A stretch of DNA of 36,223 nt. It comes from Bradyrhizobium centrolobii (lineage in GTDB: Bacteria; Pseudomonadota; Alphaproteobacteria; Rhizobiales; Xanthobacteraceae). Position numbers and translations under genes: made by a program. This document shows, one piece after another, positions 17,437 to 25,068 of the stretch. The stretch is from NCBI RefSeq assembly GCF_001641635.1, contig NZ_LUUB01000131.1, forward strand, positions 20,881-57,103, given 5' to 3'. The notes under the pieces were generated by a model. That model saw nothing but the letters and a program-made list of their open reading frames with translations, searched no databases and was not told the DNA's origin. The first letter of the stretch is position 1. Each line of letters begins with the position of its first letter.

Positions 17437-18687
17437 ATGAGCCGAGCCGCCACCAACCTGCAAATCGATTCCGCCCGCCTCTGGGGCTCCATCCACGAGA
17501 CTGCGCAATTCGGCGCGACGGCCAAGGGCGGCGTGCGGCGGCTGACCTTGAGCGCCGAGGACAAGCAGGTGCGCGACTGGTTCCGCAAGGCCTGCGAAGA
17601 CGCCGGGCTGGAGGTGCATGTGGATGCGCTCGGTTCGATGTTCGGGTTGCGCAAGGGACGTGACATGTCGAAGCCGCCGGTTGGCATCGGCTCGCACCTC
17701 GACACGCAGCCGACCGGCGGCAAATATGACGGCATCTTGGGCACGCTCGGCGCGCTCGAAGTCATCCGCACGCTGAACGACGCCGGCATCGAGACCGAAG
17801 CGCCAATCTGCGTCGTCAACTGGACCAATGAAGAAGGCTCGCGCTTTGTGCCGGCAATGATGGCCTCCGCAGCTTATGTCGGCGACTTCACCACCGACGA
17901 CATCCTGTCGCGCAAGGACTCCGAGGGCACGACCGTCGGCCAGGCACTCGACGGCATCGGCTATCGCGGCGACAAGCCGGTCGGCTTCCAGAAGCTCGGC
18001 TGCTTCGTCGAGCTGCACATCGAGCAGGGCCCGATCCTGGAGGCCGAGGGCAAGACCATCGGTGTGGTTGATTCCGGCCAGGGGGTGCTGTGGTACGACG
18101 GCAAGATCACCGGCTTCGAGAGCCACGCAGGATCGACGCCGATGCCGCTGCGGCGCGATGCGCTGGCGACACTGTCGGAGATCGTGCTGGCGATGGAGGC
18201 CACCGCCAAGAAGCACGGACCTAACGCCGTCGGCACCGTCGGCGAAGCCATCATCGCCAACCCCTCGCGCAATGTCATTCCCGGCGAGATCGCCTTCACA
18301 ATGGATTGCCGCAGCGCCGATGCCGCCATCATGGACGCGCTCGATCGCGACTTGCGCGCCGCCATTGCCGAGATCGCCGCGCGCCGCAAGGTCGAGGTGA
18401 AGATTGATCTCGTTTGGCGCAAGCCGCCGACGCACTTCGATCCGAAGCTCATTGCAGCCGTCGAGAACGCAGCCAAGACGCTCGGCTATTCCAGCCGCCG
18501 CATCACCTCCGGCGCCGGCCACGACGCCTGCAATCTCAACACCGTTATTCCGGCCGCGATGGTGTTCGTGCCCTGCAAGGACGGCATCAGCCACAACGAG
18601 CTGGAGGATGCCACGCAGCCCGACTGCGCCGCGGGCACCAACGTTCTGATGCACACCGTGCTGGCGATCGCCGGCGTTGCGTCCTGA
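17437..18687 (+). CDS. M20 Zn-dependent amidohydrolase (N-carbamoyl-L-amino acid hydrolase / allantoate amidohydrolase type)
   Basis: This 416-residue enzyme has the length of AllC and HyuC, which hydrolyse a carbamoyl or ureido C-N bond. Di-metal ligands are visible: H87 and D98 in GSHLDTQPTGGKYDG, E132-E133 in NWTNEEGSRF, H194 in ELHIEQGP and H362 in GAGHDACNLN. The lid domain (FESHAGSTPMPLRRDAL) is present. The ATG at 17437 is chosen because the open frame further upstream is a translated repeat. It opens a plus-strand run with two dehydrogenase genes 12 and 11 bases apart. The carbamoyl-amino-acid and ureide alternatives cannot be separated by sequence, though an AllD-like gene two places downstream favours a ureide. 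Confidence 0.9.
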   Translation: MSRAATNLQIDSARLWGSIHETAQFGATAKGGVRRLTLSAEDKQVRDWFRKACEDAGLEVHVDALGSMFGLRKGRDMSKPPVGIGSHLDTQPTGGKYDGILGTLGALEVIRTLNDAGIETEAPICVVNWTNEEGSRFVPAMMASAAYVGDFTTDDILSRKDSEGTTVGQALDGIGYRGDKPVGFQKLGCFVELHIEQGPILEAEGKTIGVVDSGQGVLWYDGKITGFESHAGSTPMPLRRDALATLSEIVLAMEATAKKHGPNAVGTVGEAIIANPSRNVIPGEIAFTMDCRSADAAIMDALDRDLRAAIAEIAARRKVEVKIDLVWRKPPTHFDPKLIAAVENAAKTLGYSSRRITSGAGHDACNLNTVIPAAMVFVPCKDGISHNELEDATQPDCAAGTNVLMHTVLAIAGVAS

Positions 18688-18699
18688 TCGGAGAGAGTC

Positions 18700-19611
18700 A
18701 TGCGCGGAGTTTTCGTCGACGCCAACGAAGCCCTGGCCGTGATCATGGAGCGGCTGGAGAAGCCCGGCGATCCCAAGGTGCGGATCCACCGCGATCCCAA
18801 TATCAAGCCCGAGCAATACCCCGAGATCCTCGACGGCGACGAGATCGCAATCGTCGACCACACGGCGCTGCCGACCGAGGTCGCGAGGAAGTGCACGGGC
18901 CTCAAGCACGTGGTGTTCCTCGGCACCGGCGCGCGCAGCTACATGAATCCGGAGGAGCTTAGCCAGCTCGGCATCTCCGTGCACCTGATCAAGGGCTACG
19001 GCGACACGGCGGTGGCGGAATCCGCGATCGCGCTGATGTGGGCGTCGGCCCGCGTCATCGCGATGATGGACCGCGAGATGCGCGTCGGCAACTGGCTGCG
19101 TGAGGACGGCATGCAGCTCACCGGCAAGACGCTTGGCCTTGTCGGCTTCGGCGGCATCGCCGCGGAGGTCGCGCGCATTGCGTCGGGCAGCGGCATGAAG
19201 TTGATCGCCTGGAACCGCTCGCCGAAGAGCCATCCGGGCGTCGAATTTACCGATCTCGACGCGGTGCTGGCCAGAAGCGACGTGGTGTCACTGCATCTGC
19301 TGCTCAACGACGAAACACGCAGCATGATCACGCGCGAGAAGATCGCGAAGATGAAGCCGGGCGTCGTCCTGATCAACACTGCGCGCGGCGCCATCGTCGA
19401 TGAAGCCGCGATGATCGATGCGCTGAAGTCGGGCCACATCCGCCATGCCGGCCTCGACGTCTTCAACATCGAGCCGCTGCCTGCGGATCATCCGCTGACG
19501 AAATTGCCGAACGTGACGCTGTCGGCGCATTCGGCCTTCCGCACGCCGGAGGCGAGCGAGAACCTGATTTTTGCGGCGTGGGAGCACTGCCGCCGGCTCG
19601 CAAAGGGATAA
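18700..19611 (+). CDS. D-2-hydroxyacid dehydrogenase, NAD(P)-dependent
   Basis: This 303-residue enzyme belongs to the D-isomer 2-hydroxyacid dehydrogenase family, which interconverts 2-oxo and D-2-hydroxy acids. The Rossmann motif LVGFGGIAAEVAR is followed by the catalytic set R229 (NTARGAIVDE), E258 (DVFNIEPLP) and H277 (LSAHSAFRTPEA), all in place. It starts 12 bases after the M20 gene stop and ends 11 bases before the next start, so it is the middle gene of an operon. A glyoxylate/hydroxypyruvate reductase-type role would fit removal of glyoxylate released by a ureide pathway. This is inferred from context, not from specificity residues. Confidence 0.92.
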   Translation: MRGVFVDANEALAVIMERLEKPGDPKVRIHRDPNIKPEQYPEILDGDEIAIVDHTALPTEVARKCTGLKHVVFLGTGARSYMNPEELSQLGISVHLIKGYGDTAVAESAIALMWASARVIAMMDREMRVGNWLREDGMQLTGKTLGLVGFGGIAAEVARIASGSGMKLIAWNRSPKSHPGVEFTDLDAVLARSDVVSLHLLLNDETRSMITREKIAKMKPGVVLINTARGAIVDEAAMIDALKSGHIRHAGLDVFNIEPLPADHPLTKLPNVTLSAHSAFRTPEASENLIFAAWEHCRRLAKG

Positions 19612-19622
19612 GAACAACAACA

Positions 19623-20696
19623 ATGGCCGATTACCGTACCATCAAAGCCGAACCGCTCACCAACGTCATCCGTGCCATCGCCAAGGCCGGCGGCTCCACG
19701 GACCGCGAAGCGGATCTCGTCGCCACCAATCTCGTCGAAGCGAACCTCAAGGGCCACGACTCTCACGGCGTCGGCATGATCCCGCGTTATGCCGAAGCGG
19801 TCGCCGAGGGCGGCCTCGCCGTGAACCAGTACGTCAAGATCGTGATGGATACGGGCCCCCTGCTCACGCTCGACGGCCTCACCGGCTACGGCCAGGTGAT
19901 GGGCCATGAGGCGATGGAGCTGGGCGCCGAGCGAGCCAAGCGCAACGGCGTGTGCGTGGTCGGCCTGTCCAACGCGCATCATATCGGCCGCATCGGCCAC
20001 TGGGCCGAGCAGTGCATCGACCATGGCCTCGTATCGATCCACTTCGTCAACGTGATCTCGCGGCCCATCGTTGCGCCCTGGGGCGGCAGCGATGCGCGCC
20101 ACGGCACCAACCCGTTCTGTGTCGGCATACCGCGCAAGGACAAAGAGCCCATCGTGCTGGATTTCGCCACCAGCAAGATCGCGCAGGGCAAGACCCGCGT
20201 CGCCTTCAACAAGGGCGTCGAGCTCGAGCCCGGCACCATCATCGACAATGAGGGCAAGCCCACCGTCAATCCGCGCTACACCGTGATCGCTCCGCACGGC
20301 GCCATCTTGCCGTTCGGCGAGCACAAGGGCTCTGGGCTCGCGCTGGTGTGCGAGATCCTGGGCGGCGCGCTCTCCGGCGGCGAGACCGTCAAAGGCCCTG
20401 CCGACGGCAAGCGCCGCGTCCTCAACGGCATGCTCTCGATCATCATCGACCCGACCAAGCTCGGCACCGCCGAGAACTTGGCGCGCGAAGTCGAGAGCTT
20501 CGTCGCCTGGCACACCGACTCGCCCCCCGGCCCCGGCGTCGACAGGGTGAAGATCGCCGGCGACCCCGAGCGCGAGACGAAGAAGAAGCGGCTGGCCGAG
20601 GGCATCCCGGTCGATCCCAACACCTGGCAGGAAATTCTGGATGCCGGGAAGAAGTTCGGCCTCGATCAGGCGGCGATCGAGAAGATCGCGGGCTGA
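19623..20696 (+). CDS. Malate/L-lactate/ureidoglycolate dehydrogenase family oxidoreductase (Ldh2/AllD type)
   Basis: This 357-residue NAD(P)-dependent oxidoreductase belongs to PF02615, a fold unrelated to classical lactate dehydrogenases. The hallmark GHDSHGVGMIPRY is at residues 44-56, with catalytic H48. Other family strings are LSNAHHIGRIGHW, GTNPFCVGIP and PFGEHKGSGLAL. The ATG at 19623 (MADYRTIKAEPL) is chosen over an upstream start at 19578 that would overlap the previous gene. Members oxidise malate, lactate, ureidoglycolate or related 2-hydroxyacids. With an AllC-like gene upstream, ureidoglycolate is a candidate, but 2,3-diketogulonate or sulfolactate types cannot be excluded. Confidence 0.9.
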   Translation: MADYRTIKAEPLTNVIRAIAKAGGSTDREADLVATNLVEANLKGHDSHGVGMIPRYAEAVAEGGLAVNQYVKIVMDTGPLLTLDGLTGYGQVMGHEAMELGAERAKRNGVCVVGLSNAHHIGRIGHWAEQCIDHGLVSIHFVNVISRPIVAPWGGSDARHGTNPFCVGIPRKDKEPIVLDFATSKIAQGKTRVAFNKGVELEPGTIIDNEGKPTVNPRYTVIAPHGAILPFGEHKGSGLALVCEILGGALSGGETVKGPADGKRRVLNGMLSIIIDPTKLGTAENLAREVESFVAWHTDSPPGPGVDRVKIAGDPERETKKKRLAEGIPVDPNTWQEILDAGKKFGLDQAAIEKIAG

Positions 20697-20746
20697 CACT
20701 GCCGGACACAGCGCGTTCGACATACGATCGCGCCAACTGCACAACT

Positions 20747-20889
20747 GTCGTCCCGGACAAGCGCAGCGAAGCGAAGCGCAGATCCGGGACCCACAACCAC
20801 AGGAAGCAGTTCGGCGAAGACTCGGAGTTACCAGCTTCGCGCTACAACCTCTCCCTGGGGTTATGGGTCCCGGCCTTCGCCGGGACGAC
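20747..20889. repeat. Palindromic repeat element, family A copy 3
   Basis: GTCGTCCCGGACAAGCGCAG and onward to CCGGGACCCACAACCAC is mirrored by GGGGTTATGGGTCCCGG and CCGGGACGAC. It fills the convergent gap between the Ldh-type gene and the tartrate dehydrogenase gene, where a bidirectional terminator would be expected. The inner loop differs completely from the other two copies. Confidence 0.75.
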
Positions 20890-20930
20890 ATCGGAGTTGG
20901 TTGCGGCTACGGAGCCAACTTCCCACAGCC

Positions 20931-22004
20931 CTACTCCACCATCTCCGCGACCGCCTTGCCGCAGGCCGTCGTGTCGGCATTGCCGCCGAGATCTTTCGTG
21001 CGCAGCGTGCGTTCGGCGAGGGTACGCTCGATCGCATCGAAAATCGACTTGCCGGCTTCCTTCTCGCCGAGATGCTCGAACATCATCGCGCCCGACCAGA
21101 TCATGCCGATCGGATTGGCAATGCCCTGCCCCGCGATGTCCGGCGCCGAACCGTGCACCGGCTCGAACACCGATGGGAAATCGCCCTCGGGGTTGATGTT
21201 GCCGGACGGCGCGATGCCGATCGTGCCGGTGCAGGCAGGACCGAGGTCAGAGAGAATGTCGCCGAACAGGTTGGAGCCGACCACGACGTCGAACCAGTCC
21301 GGATGCAGCACGAAGTTCGCGGTCAAAATGTCGATGTGGTACTTGTCCCACTTCACGCCCGGGAACTTCTTCGCCATCGCCTCCACGCGCTCGTCCCAAT
21401 AGGGCATGGTGATGGAGATGCCATTGGACTTCGTGGCCGAGGTCAGATGCTTCTTCGGCCGCGACTGTGCGAGCTCGAAGGCGAATTTCAGGATGCGGTC
21501 GACGCCGGTACGGGTCATCACCGTCTGCTGGGTGACGAACTCGCGGTCGGTGTCGGGGAACATCCGGCCACCAACGGAGGAATATTCGCCTTCCGTGTTC
21601 TCGCGTACCACCCAGAAATCAATATCGCCGGGCTTGCGGTTTGCCAGCGGCGACGGCACGCCCGGCATCAGCCGTACAGGGCGCAGGTTCACATACTGGT
21701 CGAACTCACGGCGGAATTTGATCAGCGAACCCCAGAGCGAGACGTGATCGGGGATCTTGGCCGGCCAGCCGACCGCGCGAAAGTAAATCGCGTCATGCTT
21801 GCCGATCTTCTCTTTCCAGTCGTCCGGCATCATCTGGCCGTGCTTCTCGTAATAGTCCCAGGACGAGAAGTCGAAATGGTCGAAATGCACGGCGACCCCG
21901 TGCTTCTTCGCCGCCGCCTCCAAAACGCGCAGACCTTCTGGCATCACTTCCTTGCCGATGCCGTCGCCGGGAATGACCGCAATCCGGTATTGCTTCTTGC
22001 TCAT
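20931..22004 (-). CDS. Tartrate dehydrogenase / D-malate dehydrogenase (decarboxylating), isocitrate/IPM dehydrogenase family
   Basis: This 357-residue enzyme is a beta-decarboxylating dehydrogenase of the TtuC/DmlA/YeaU type, using NAD and a divalent metal on tartrate, D-malate or meso-tartrate. Seen motifs are VIPGDGIGKEV near the N terminus, substrate arginines in NLRPVRLMPG, VVRENTEGEYSSVGG, metal aspartates in NLFGDILSDLGP, and FEPVHGSAPDIAGQG for the nucleotide. The start at 22004 has AAGGA 8 bases upstream. VRENTEGEYSSVGG and WGSLIKFRREFDQ favour tartrate/malate over isopropylmalate. It is divergent from an SDR gene across a 155-base gap carrying direct and inverted repeats, so the two are probably co-regulated. 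Confidence 0.88.
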   Translation of the reverse strand: MSKKQYRIAVIPGDGIGKEVMPEGLRVLEAAAKKHGVAVHFDHFDFSSWDYYEKHGQMMPDDWKEKIGKHDAIYFRAVGWPAKIPDHVSLWGSLIKFRREFDQYVNLRPVRLMPGVPSPLANRKPGDIDFWVVRENTEGEYSSVGGRMFPDTDREFVTQQTVMTRTGVDRILKFAFELAQSRPKKHLTSATKSNGISITMPYWDERVEAMAKKFPGVKWDKYHIDILTANFVLHPDWFDVVVGSNLFGDILSDLGPACTGTIGIAPSGNINPEGDFPSVFEPVHGSAPDIAGQGIANPIGMIWSGAMMFEHLGEKEAGKSIFDAIERTLAERTLRTKDLGGNADTTACGKAVAEMVE

Positions 22005-22047
22005 CGAGAACGTCCTTGGTTGGTCCGGCAGCTGCCGCCGTTCGATC

Positions 22048-22096
22048 GCACTGCAATGGACCAAACTCGCCGACAGTGCAACGCTGCACTGCAATG
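22048..22096. promoter_or_regulatory. Direct and inverted repeats in divergent promoter region
   Basis: GCACTGCAATG occurs exactly twice, at 22048-22058 and 22086-22096, 38 bases apart start to start. AGTGCA-ACGC-TGCACT at 22075-22090 is an inverted repeat overlapping the second copy. The gap lies between the divergent tartrate dehydrogenase and SDR genes. Spaced identical half-sites of this sort usually mark an operator; the cognate regulator is not encoded in the window next to them. Confidence 0.55.
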
Positions 22097-22159
22097 TTGA
22101 CCATGGCGCGGCCGACCGCCTACTGATTTCATCCTGTTCCCACCAATCGAGTAATCCGC

Positions 22160-22936
22160 ATGGACCTGCATCTGCGTGGCAAGCGCGTCCTGATCACAGG
22201 CGCGTCCAAGGGCATCGGCGCAGCCGCCGCCGAGGCGTTTGCCGAGGAAGGCTGCCATCTCCTGCTCGCCGCCCGCAGCGGCGAGGCGCTCAAGGCGCTG
22301 GCCGCTCGCCTGCGCTCCGCGCACCAGATCGATGCCACGACGAGCGTTGTTGATTTGCGCAGGACTGAGGATGTCGCGCGCCTCGCCAAGGAGGCCGCCG
22401 ACATCGACATCCTCGTCAACAATGCCGGCGACATTCCCGGCGGCTCCATCGACAAGATCGACGAAGCGACCTGGCGCCACGCCTGGGAATTGAAGGTGTT
22501 CGGCTACATCAACCTCACACGGCAGATTTATGCGCAGATGAAGGCGCGCGGCGGCGGCGTGATCGTCAACGACATCGGCGCGGCCGGCGAGAAATTCGAC
22601 GCCAACTACATCTGCGGCAGCGCCGGCAATGCCGCGCTGATGGCCTTCACCCGCGCGCTCGGCGGCAAGAGCCTCGCCGACAACATCCGTGTCGTCGGCA
22701 TCAATCCCGGCCCGGTCGGCACCGATCGTCATGTCACGCTGCTCAAGACGCGGGCAAAACACCAGTTCGGCGACGAGAGCCGCTACAAGGAATTCCAGAA
22801 GAGCCTGCCGCTTGGAAGGCCTGCGCATGCGCGCGAGATCGGCGACCTCATGGCGTTCCTGGCATCGGATCGTTCCGGCTACACGTCGGGTGTGATCTAC
22901 ACAGTCGATGGCGGCATCAGCGCGGGGTGGGGTTAG
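22160..22936 (+). CDS. Short-chain dehydrogenase/reductase family protein lacking the usual catalytic triad
   Basis: This 258-residue protein has an SDR fold. The nucleotide-binding LITGASKGIGAAAAE (residues 11-25), VDLRRTEDVARL and LVNNAGDIPGG motifs are intact, as are the C-terminal NPGPVGTD and GVIYTVDGGI. Where SDRs have Ser and Tyr-x3-Lys, this protein reads NDIGAAGEKF and CGSAGNAALMAF: G153 and N157 stand at the Tyr and Lys positions, and the Ser position is I139 or G140. Y150 is nearby but without a lysine four residues on. It may be a divergent oxidoreductase, an isomerase or lyase on an SDR scaffold, or a binding protein. It is divergent from the tartrate dehydrogenase and upstream of an amidase. 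Confidence 0.88.
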   Translation: MDLHLRGKRVLITGASKGIGAAAAEAFAEEGCHLLLAARSGEALKALAARLRSAHQIDATTSVVDLRRTEDVARLAKEAADIDILVNNAGDIPGGSIDKIDEATWRHAWELKVFGYINLTRQIYAQMKARGGGVIVNDIGAAGEKFDANYICGSAGNAALMAFTRALGGKSLADNIRVVGINPGPVGTDRHVTLLKTRAKHQFGDESRYKEFQKSLPLGRPAHAREIGDLMAFLASDRSGYTSGVIYTVDGGISAGWG

Positions 22937-22969
22937 TTGGCGAAGTTCACGAGAGCGAACTGACACACA

Positions 22970-23068
22970 GTCATTCCGGGGCGCCCGAAGGGCGAATTAA
23001 GGTGCGCAGTTGCGCAATTGAGAATCTCGAGATTCCGGGTTCGATGCTGCGCATCGCCCCGGAATGAC
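22970..23068. repeat. Palindromic repeat, family B copy 2
   Basis: GTCATTCCGGGGCGCCCGAA at the left is matched by GCGCATCGCCCCGGAATGAC at the right, with AATCTCGAGATT in the middle as in the copy at 17338-17415. It fills the space between the SDR gene and the amidase gene and ends two bases before an ATG in frame with the amidase, which matters for the start choice there. Confidence 0.75.
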
Positions 23069-23094
23069 GAATGAAGAACGGGGGAGTTACAGAG

Positions 23095-24510
23095 TTGTCA
23101 GAGTTGATCCGCGAAACCGCCTGCGCCGTCGTCGACAAGCTGCGTTCCGGCGATGTCTCGCCGCTCGAGCTGCTTGATGTGCTGGAGAAGCGCATCGCCG
23201 AGGTCGACGGCAAGGTCAACGCGCTGCCGACGCTGTGCTTCGATCGGGCGCGGGATAGCGCCAAGGCGCTGATGCAGAAGCCGGCCGGCGCGCGCGGGCT
23301 GCTCGCAGGCCTGCCGGTGCCGATCAAGGACCTGACCGATGTCGCGGGCGTCTTGAACACGCAGGGCTCGCCGATCTTCAAGGACAGCATCCCCGCGAGG
23401 TCCGACCTTATGGTCGAGAACCTCGAGGCCAACGGCGCGGTGGTCTACGCAAAGTCCAACACGCCCGAATTCGGCGCCGGCGCCAACACCTTCAACGAGG
23501 TGTTCGGCGCAACGCTCAATCCCTGGGATACGTCGAAATCGGCGGCCGGCTCCTCGGGCGGCGCTGCGGTGGCCCTTGCCACCGGCATGGCCTGGCTTGC
23601 GCAGGGCTCCGACATGGGCGGCAGCCTGCGCAGCCCCGCGAGCTTTTGCGGCATCGTCGGCATGCGGCCGAGCATCGGCCGTGTCGCGCACACGCCAAAG
23701 GCAGCCGTCGATCGCAACCTCGGCGTCCAGGGACCGATGGCCCGCAACGTCGAGGACCTTGCGCTGCTGCTTGATGCCATGAGTGGCGACTATGCGGCTG
23801 ATCCGCTGTCGCTGCCGGCGCCGGCAACCTCGTTCCTGACGGCCGCGCGCTCTGCAAAGAAGCCGAAGCGCATCGCCTATTCGCCCGATCTCGGCATCAC
23901 GCCGGTCGATCCCGAGGTGAAGGCGATCACGCGCAAGGCAGCGGAACGCTTTGCCGAAGGCGGAGCCACCGTCGAGGAGGCGCACCCGGATTGGCGGGAG
24001 GCTCATGAATGCTTCCACGTGCTCCGCGCCTTCGACTTCGCGATCAGTAAGGCGCAATTGCTGCGGACCAAGCGCGACCTGCTCAAGCCCGAGGTGATCT
24101 GGAACATCGAGGAAGGGCTCAAGCTCACGGTCGAGCAGCTCGAACGCGCCGAGGCGCAACGCGTCGGAATGACCGCGCGTGCGGTCGAGTTCTTCAAGAC
24201 CTACGACCTGCTTCTGGTGCCGACGACGATCGTGCCGCCCTTCCCGGTCGAGAACCGCTATGTCGCGGAATGCGCCGGCAAGAGGTTCGACAATTACGTC
24301 GAATGGCTCGGCATCGTCTACGCCATCACGCTCGCCTGCTGCCCATCGCTGTCGCTGCCCTGCGGCTTTACGGAGTCCGGCCTGCCGGTCGGCGTGCAGG
24401 TCGTCGGCGCTCCACGCGGCGACGCACAGGTGCTTGCGGGCGCAAAGGTGCTGGAGGACATTCTGGGCTTGCGCGGGACCACGCCGATTGAGCCGAAGGT
24501 GAAGAAGTAA
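23095..24510 (+). CDS. Amidase (amidase-signature family)
   Basis: This enzyme of about 471 residues hydrolyses an amide through a Ser-cisSer-Lys triad. K78 (PVPIKD), cis-S153 (AAGSSGG) and nucleophile S177 (DMGGSLR) are spaced 75 and 24 residues apart, the same spacing as K142/S217/S241 of fatty acid amide hydrolase. A TTG start at 23095 is preferred because GGGGGAG at 23080-23086 is 8 bases upstream and the encoded LSELIRETACAVVDKL matches the usual family N terminus. The alternative ATG at 23071 abuts the family B repeat and would add eight residues. The substrate is unknown. It may share function with the SDR gene upstream, but a 158-base gap with a repeat separates them. Confidence 0.88.
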   Translation: MSELIRETACAVVDKLRSGDVSPLELLDVLEKRIAEVDGKVNALPTLCFDRARDSAKALMQKPAGARGLLAGLPVPIKDLTDVAGVLNTQGSPIFKDSIPARSDLMVENLEANGAVVYAKSNTPEFGAGANTFNEVFGATLNPWDTSKSAAGSSGGAAVALATGMAWLAQGSDMGGSLRSPASFCGIVGMRPSIGRVAHTPKAAVDRNLGVQGPMARNVEDLALLLDAMSGDYAADPLSLPAPATSFLTAARSAKKPKRIAYSPDLGITPVDPEVKAITRKAAERFAEGGATVEEAHPDWREAHECFHVLRAFDFAISKAQLLRTKRDLLKPEVIWNIEEGLKLTVEQLERAEAQRVGMTARAVEFFKTYDLLLVPTTIVPPFPVENRYVAECAGKRFDNYVEWLGIVYAITLACCPSLSLPCGFTESGLPVGVQVVGAPRGDAQVLAGAKVLEDILGLRGTTPIEPKVKK

Positions 24511-24648
24511 CGCAGCCTGCACCGGCGGGAACTTTGGCGGCCCGTCCGGTGCCAGCATCCTTGCCATTAGATCGACTCTAGATCACCCCTTACCGGCATC
24601 CGATAAGTGGCCGGGCGAGTCACGGGTGTTCGACGCCTTGGTTGGATC

Positions 24649-24861
24649 CTAGTCGTTCGCTTTCGGCCCGCCGTGATACTGATGCGCATCGTAGCCCGCG
24701 TCCTCCGTTGGAGCGGCGAAACCGAAGGAGTTCGGATGCGCCTCCGATATCTGGACGGCGGCTTCCGAAGCCATGTGTGGATGGTGCACCACGTCGTGGG
24801 CAGCGGCGGCGGAGCAAAGCGCGACCAGCATGGCCGACGCGGCGAGAACAGACTTCATCAT
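24649..24861 (-). CDS. Small histidine-rich exported protein, unknown function
   Basis: This 70-residue predicted protein has a clear Sec signal peptide (MMKSVLAASAMLVALCSAAAA, likely cleaved before H22). The mature part of about 49 residues carries seven histidines, clustered as HDVVHHPHM at its N terminus and AHQYHGG near its C terminus, a pattern compatible with metal binding. There is no cysteine in the mature part and no domain I recognise. An AGAGG lies upstream of the ATG pair. It stands alone between the convergent amidase gene and the permease operon. The signal peptide argues that it is a real gene. Confidence 0.6.
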   Translation of the reverse strand: MMKSVLAASAMLVALCSAAAAHDVVHHPHMASEAAVQISEAHPNSFGFAAPTEDAGYDAHQYHGGPKAND

Positions 24862-25068
24862 AATTCTGCATGCCTCTTGTTGAGTGCCACCAGCAAAATG
24901 CAGATGGATTTCGCAGCGTAGGATTCCCAGTCTGAGTCGAGGTTCGTGTTATAGGCGTGGCATAAAGAATAAGCTGCCGACGATCCGCGCTTTCCCTTAT
25001 CGAGCTTGCGTGCCTGATCCCGCGACAATGCCGCCTGTGCCGCCTTGTCCAAAGCAAAAGAAGGCGGA

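Noticed and set aside
17311..19233. Open frame of 640 codons on the minus strand
   Set aside because: It is antisense to the M20 hydrolase and D-hydroxyacid dehydrogenase, both of which have full catalytic motifs. The translation shows no domain.
19488..20891. Open frame of 467 codons on the minus strand
   Set aside because: It is antisense to the Ldh2-type gene and starts inside a family A repeat. No recognisable protein character.
23098..24567. Open frame of 489 codons on the minus strand
   Set aside because: It is antisense to the amidase, whose Ser-Ser-Lys triad is correctly spaced. The reverse translation is His/Arg/Asp-rich shadow.
24858..25052. 64-residue frame whose stop overlaps the His-rich exported protein start
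   Set aside because: The ATGA overlap is tempting, but no clear ribosome site, domain or signal was seen, and the stretch probably holds the promoter of the downstream small gene.
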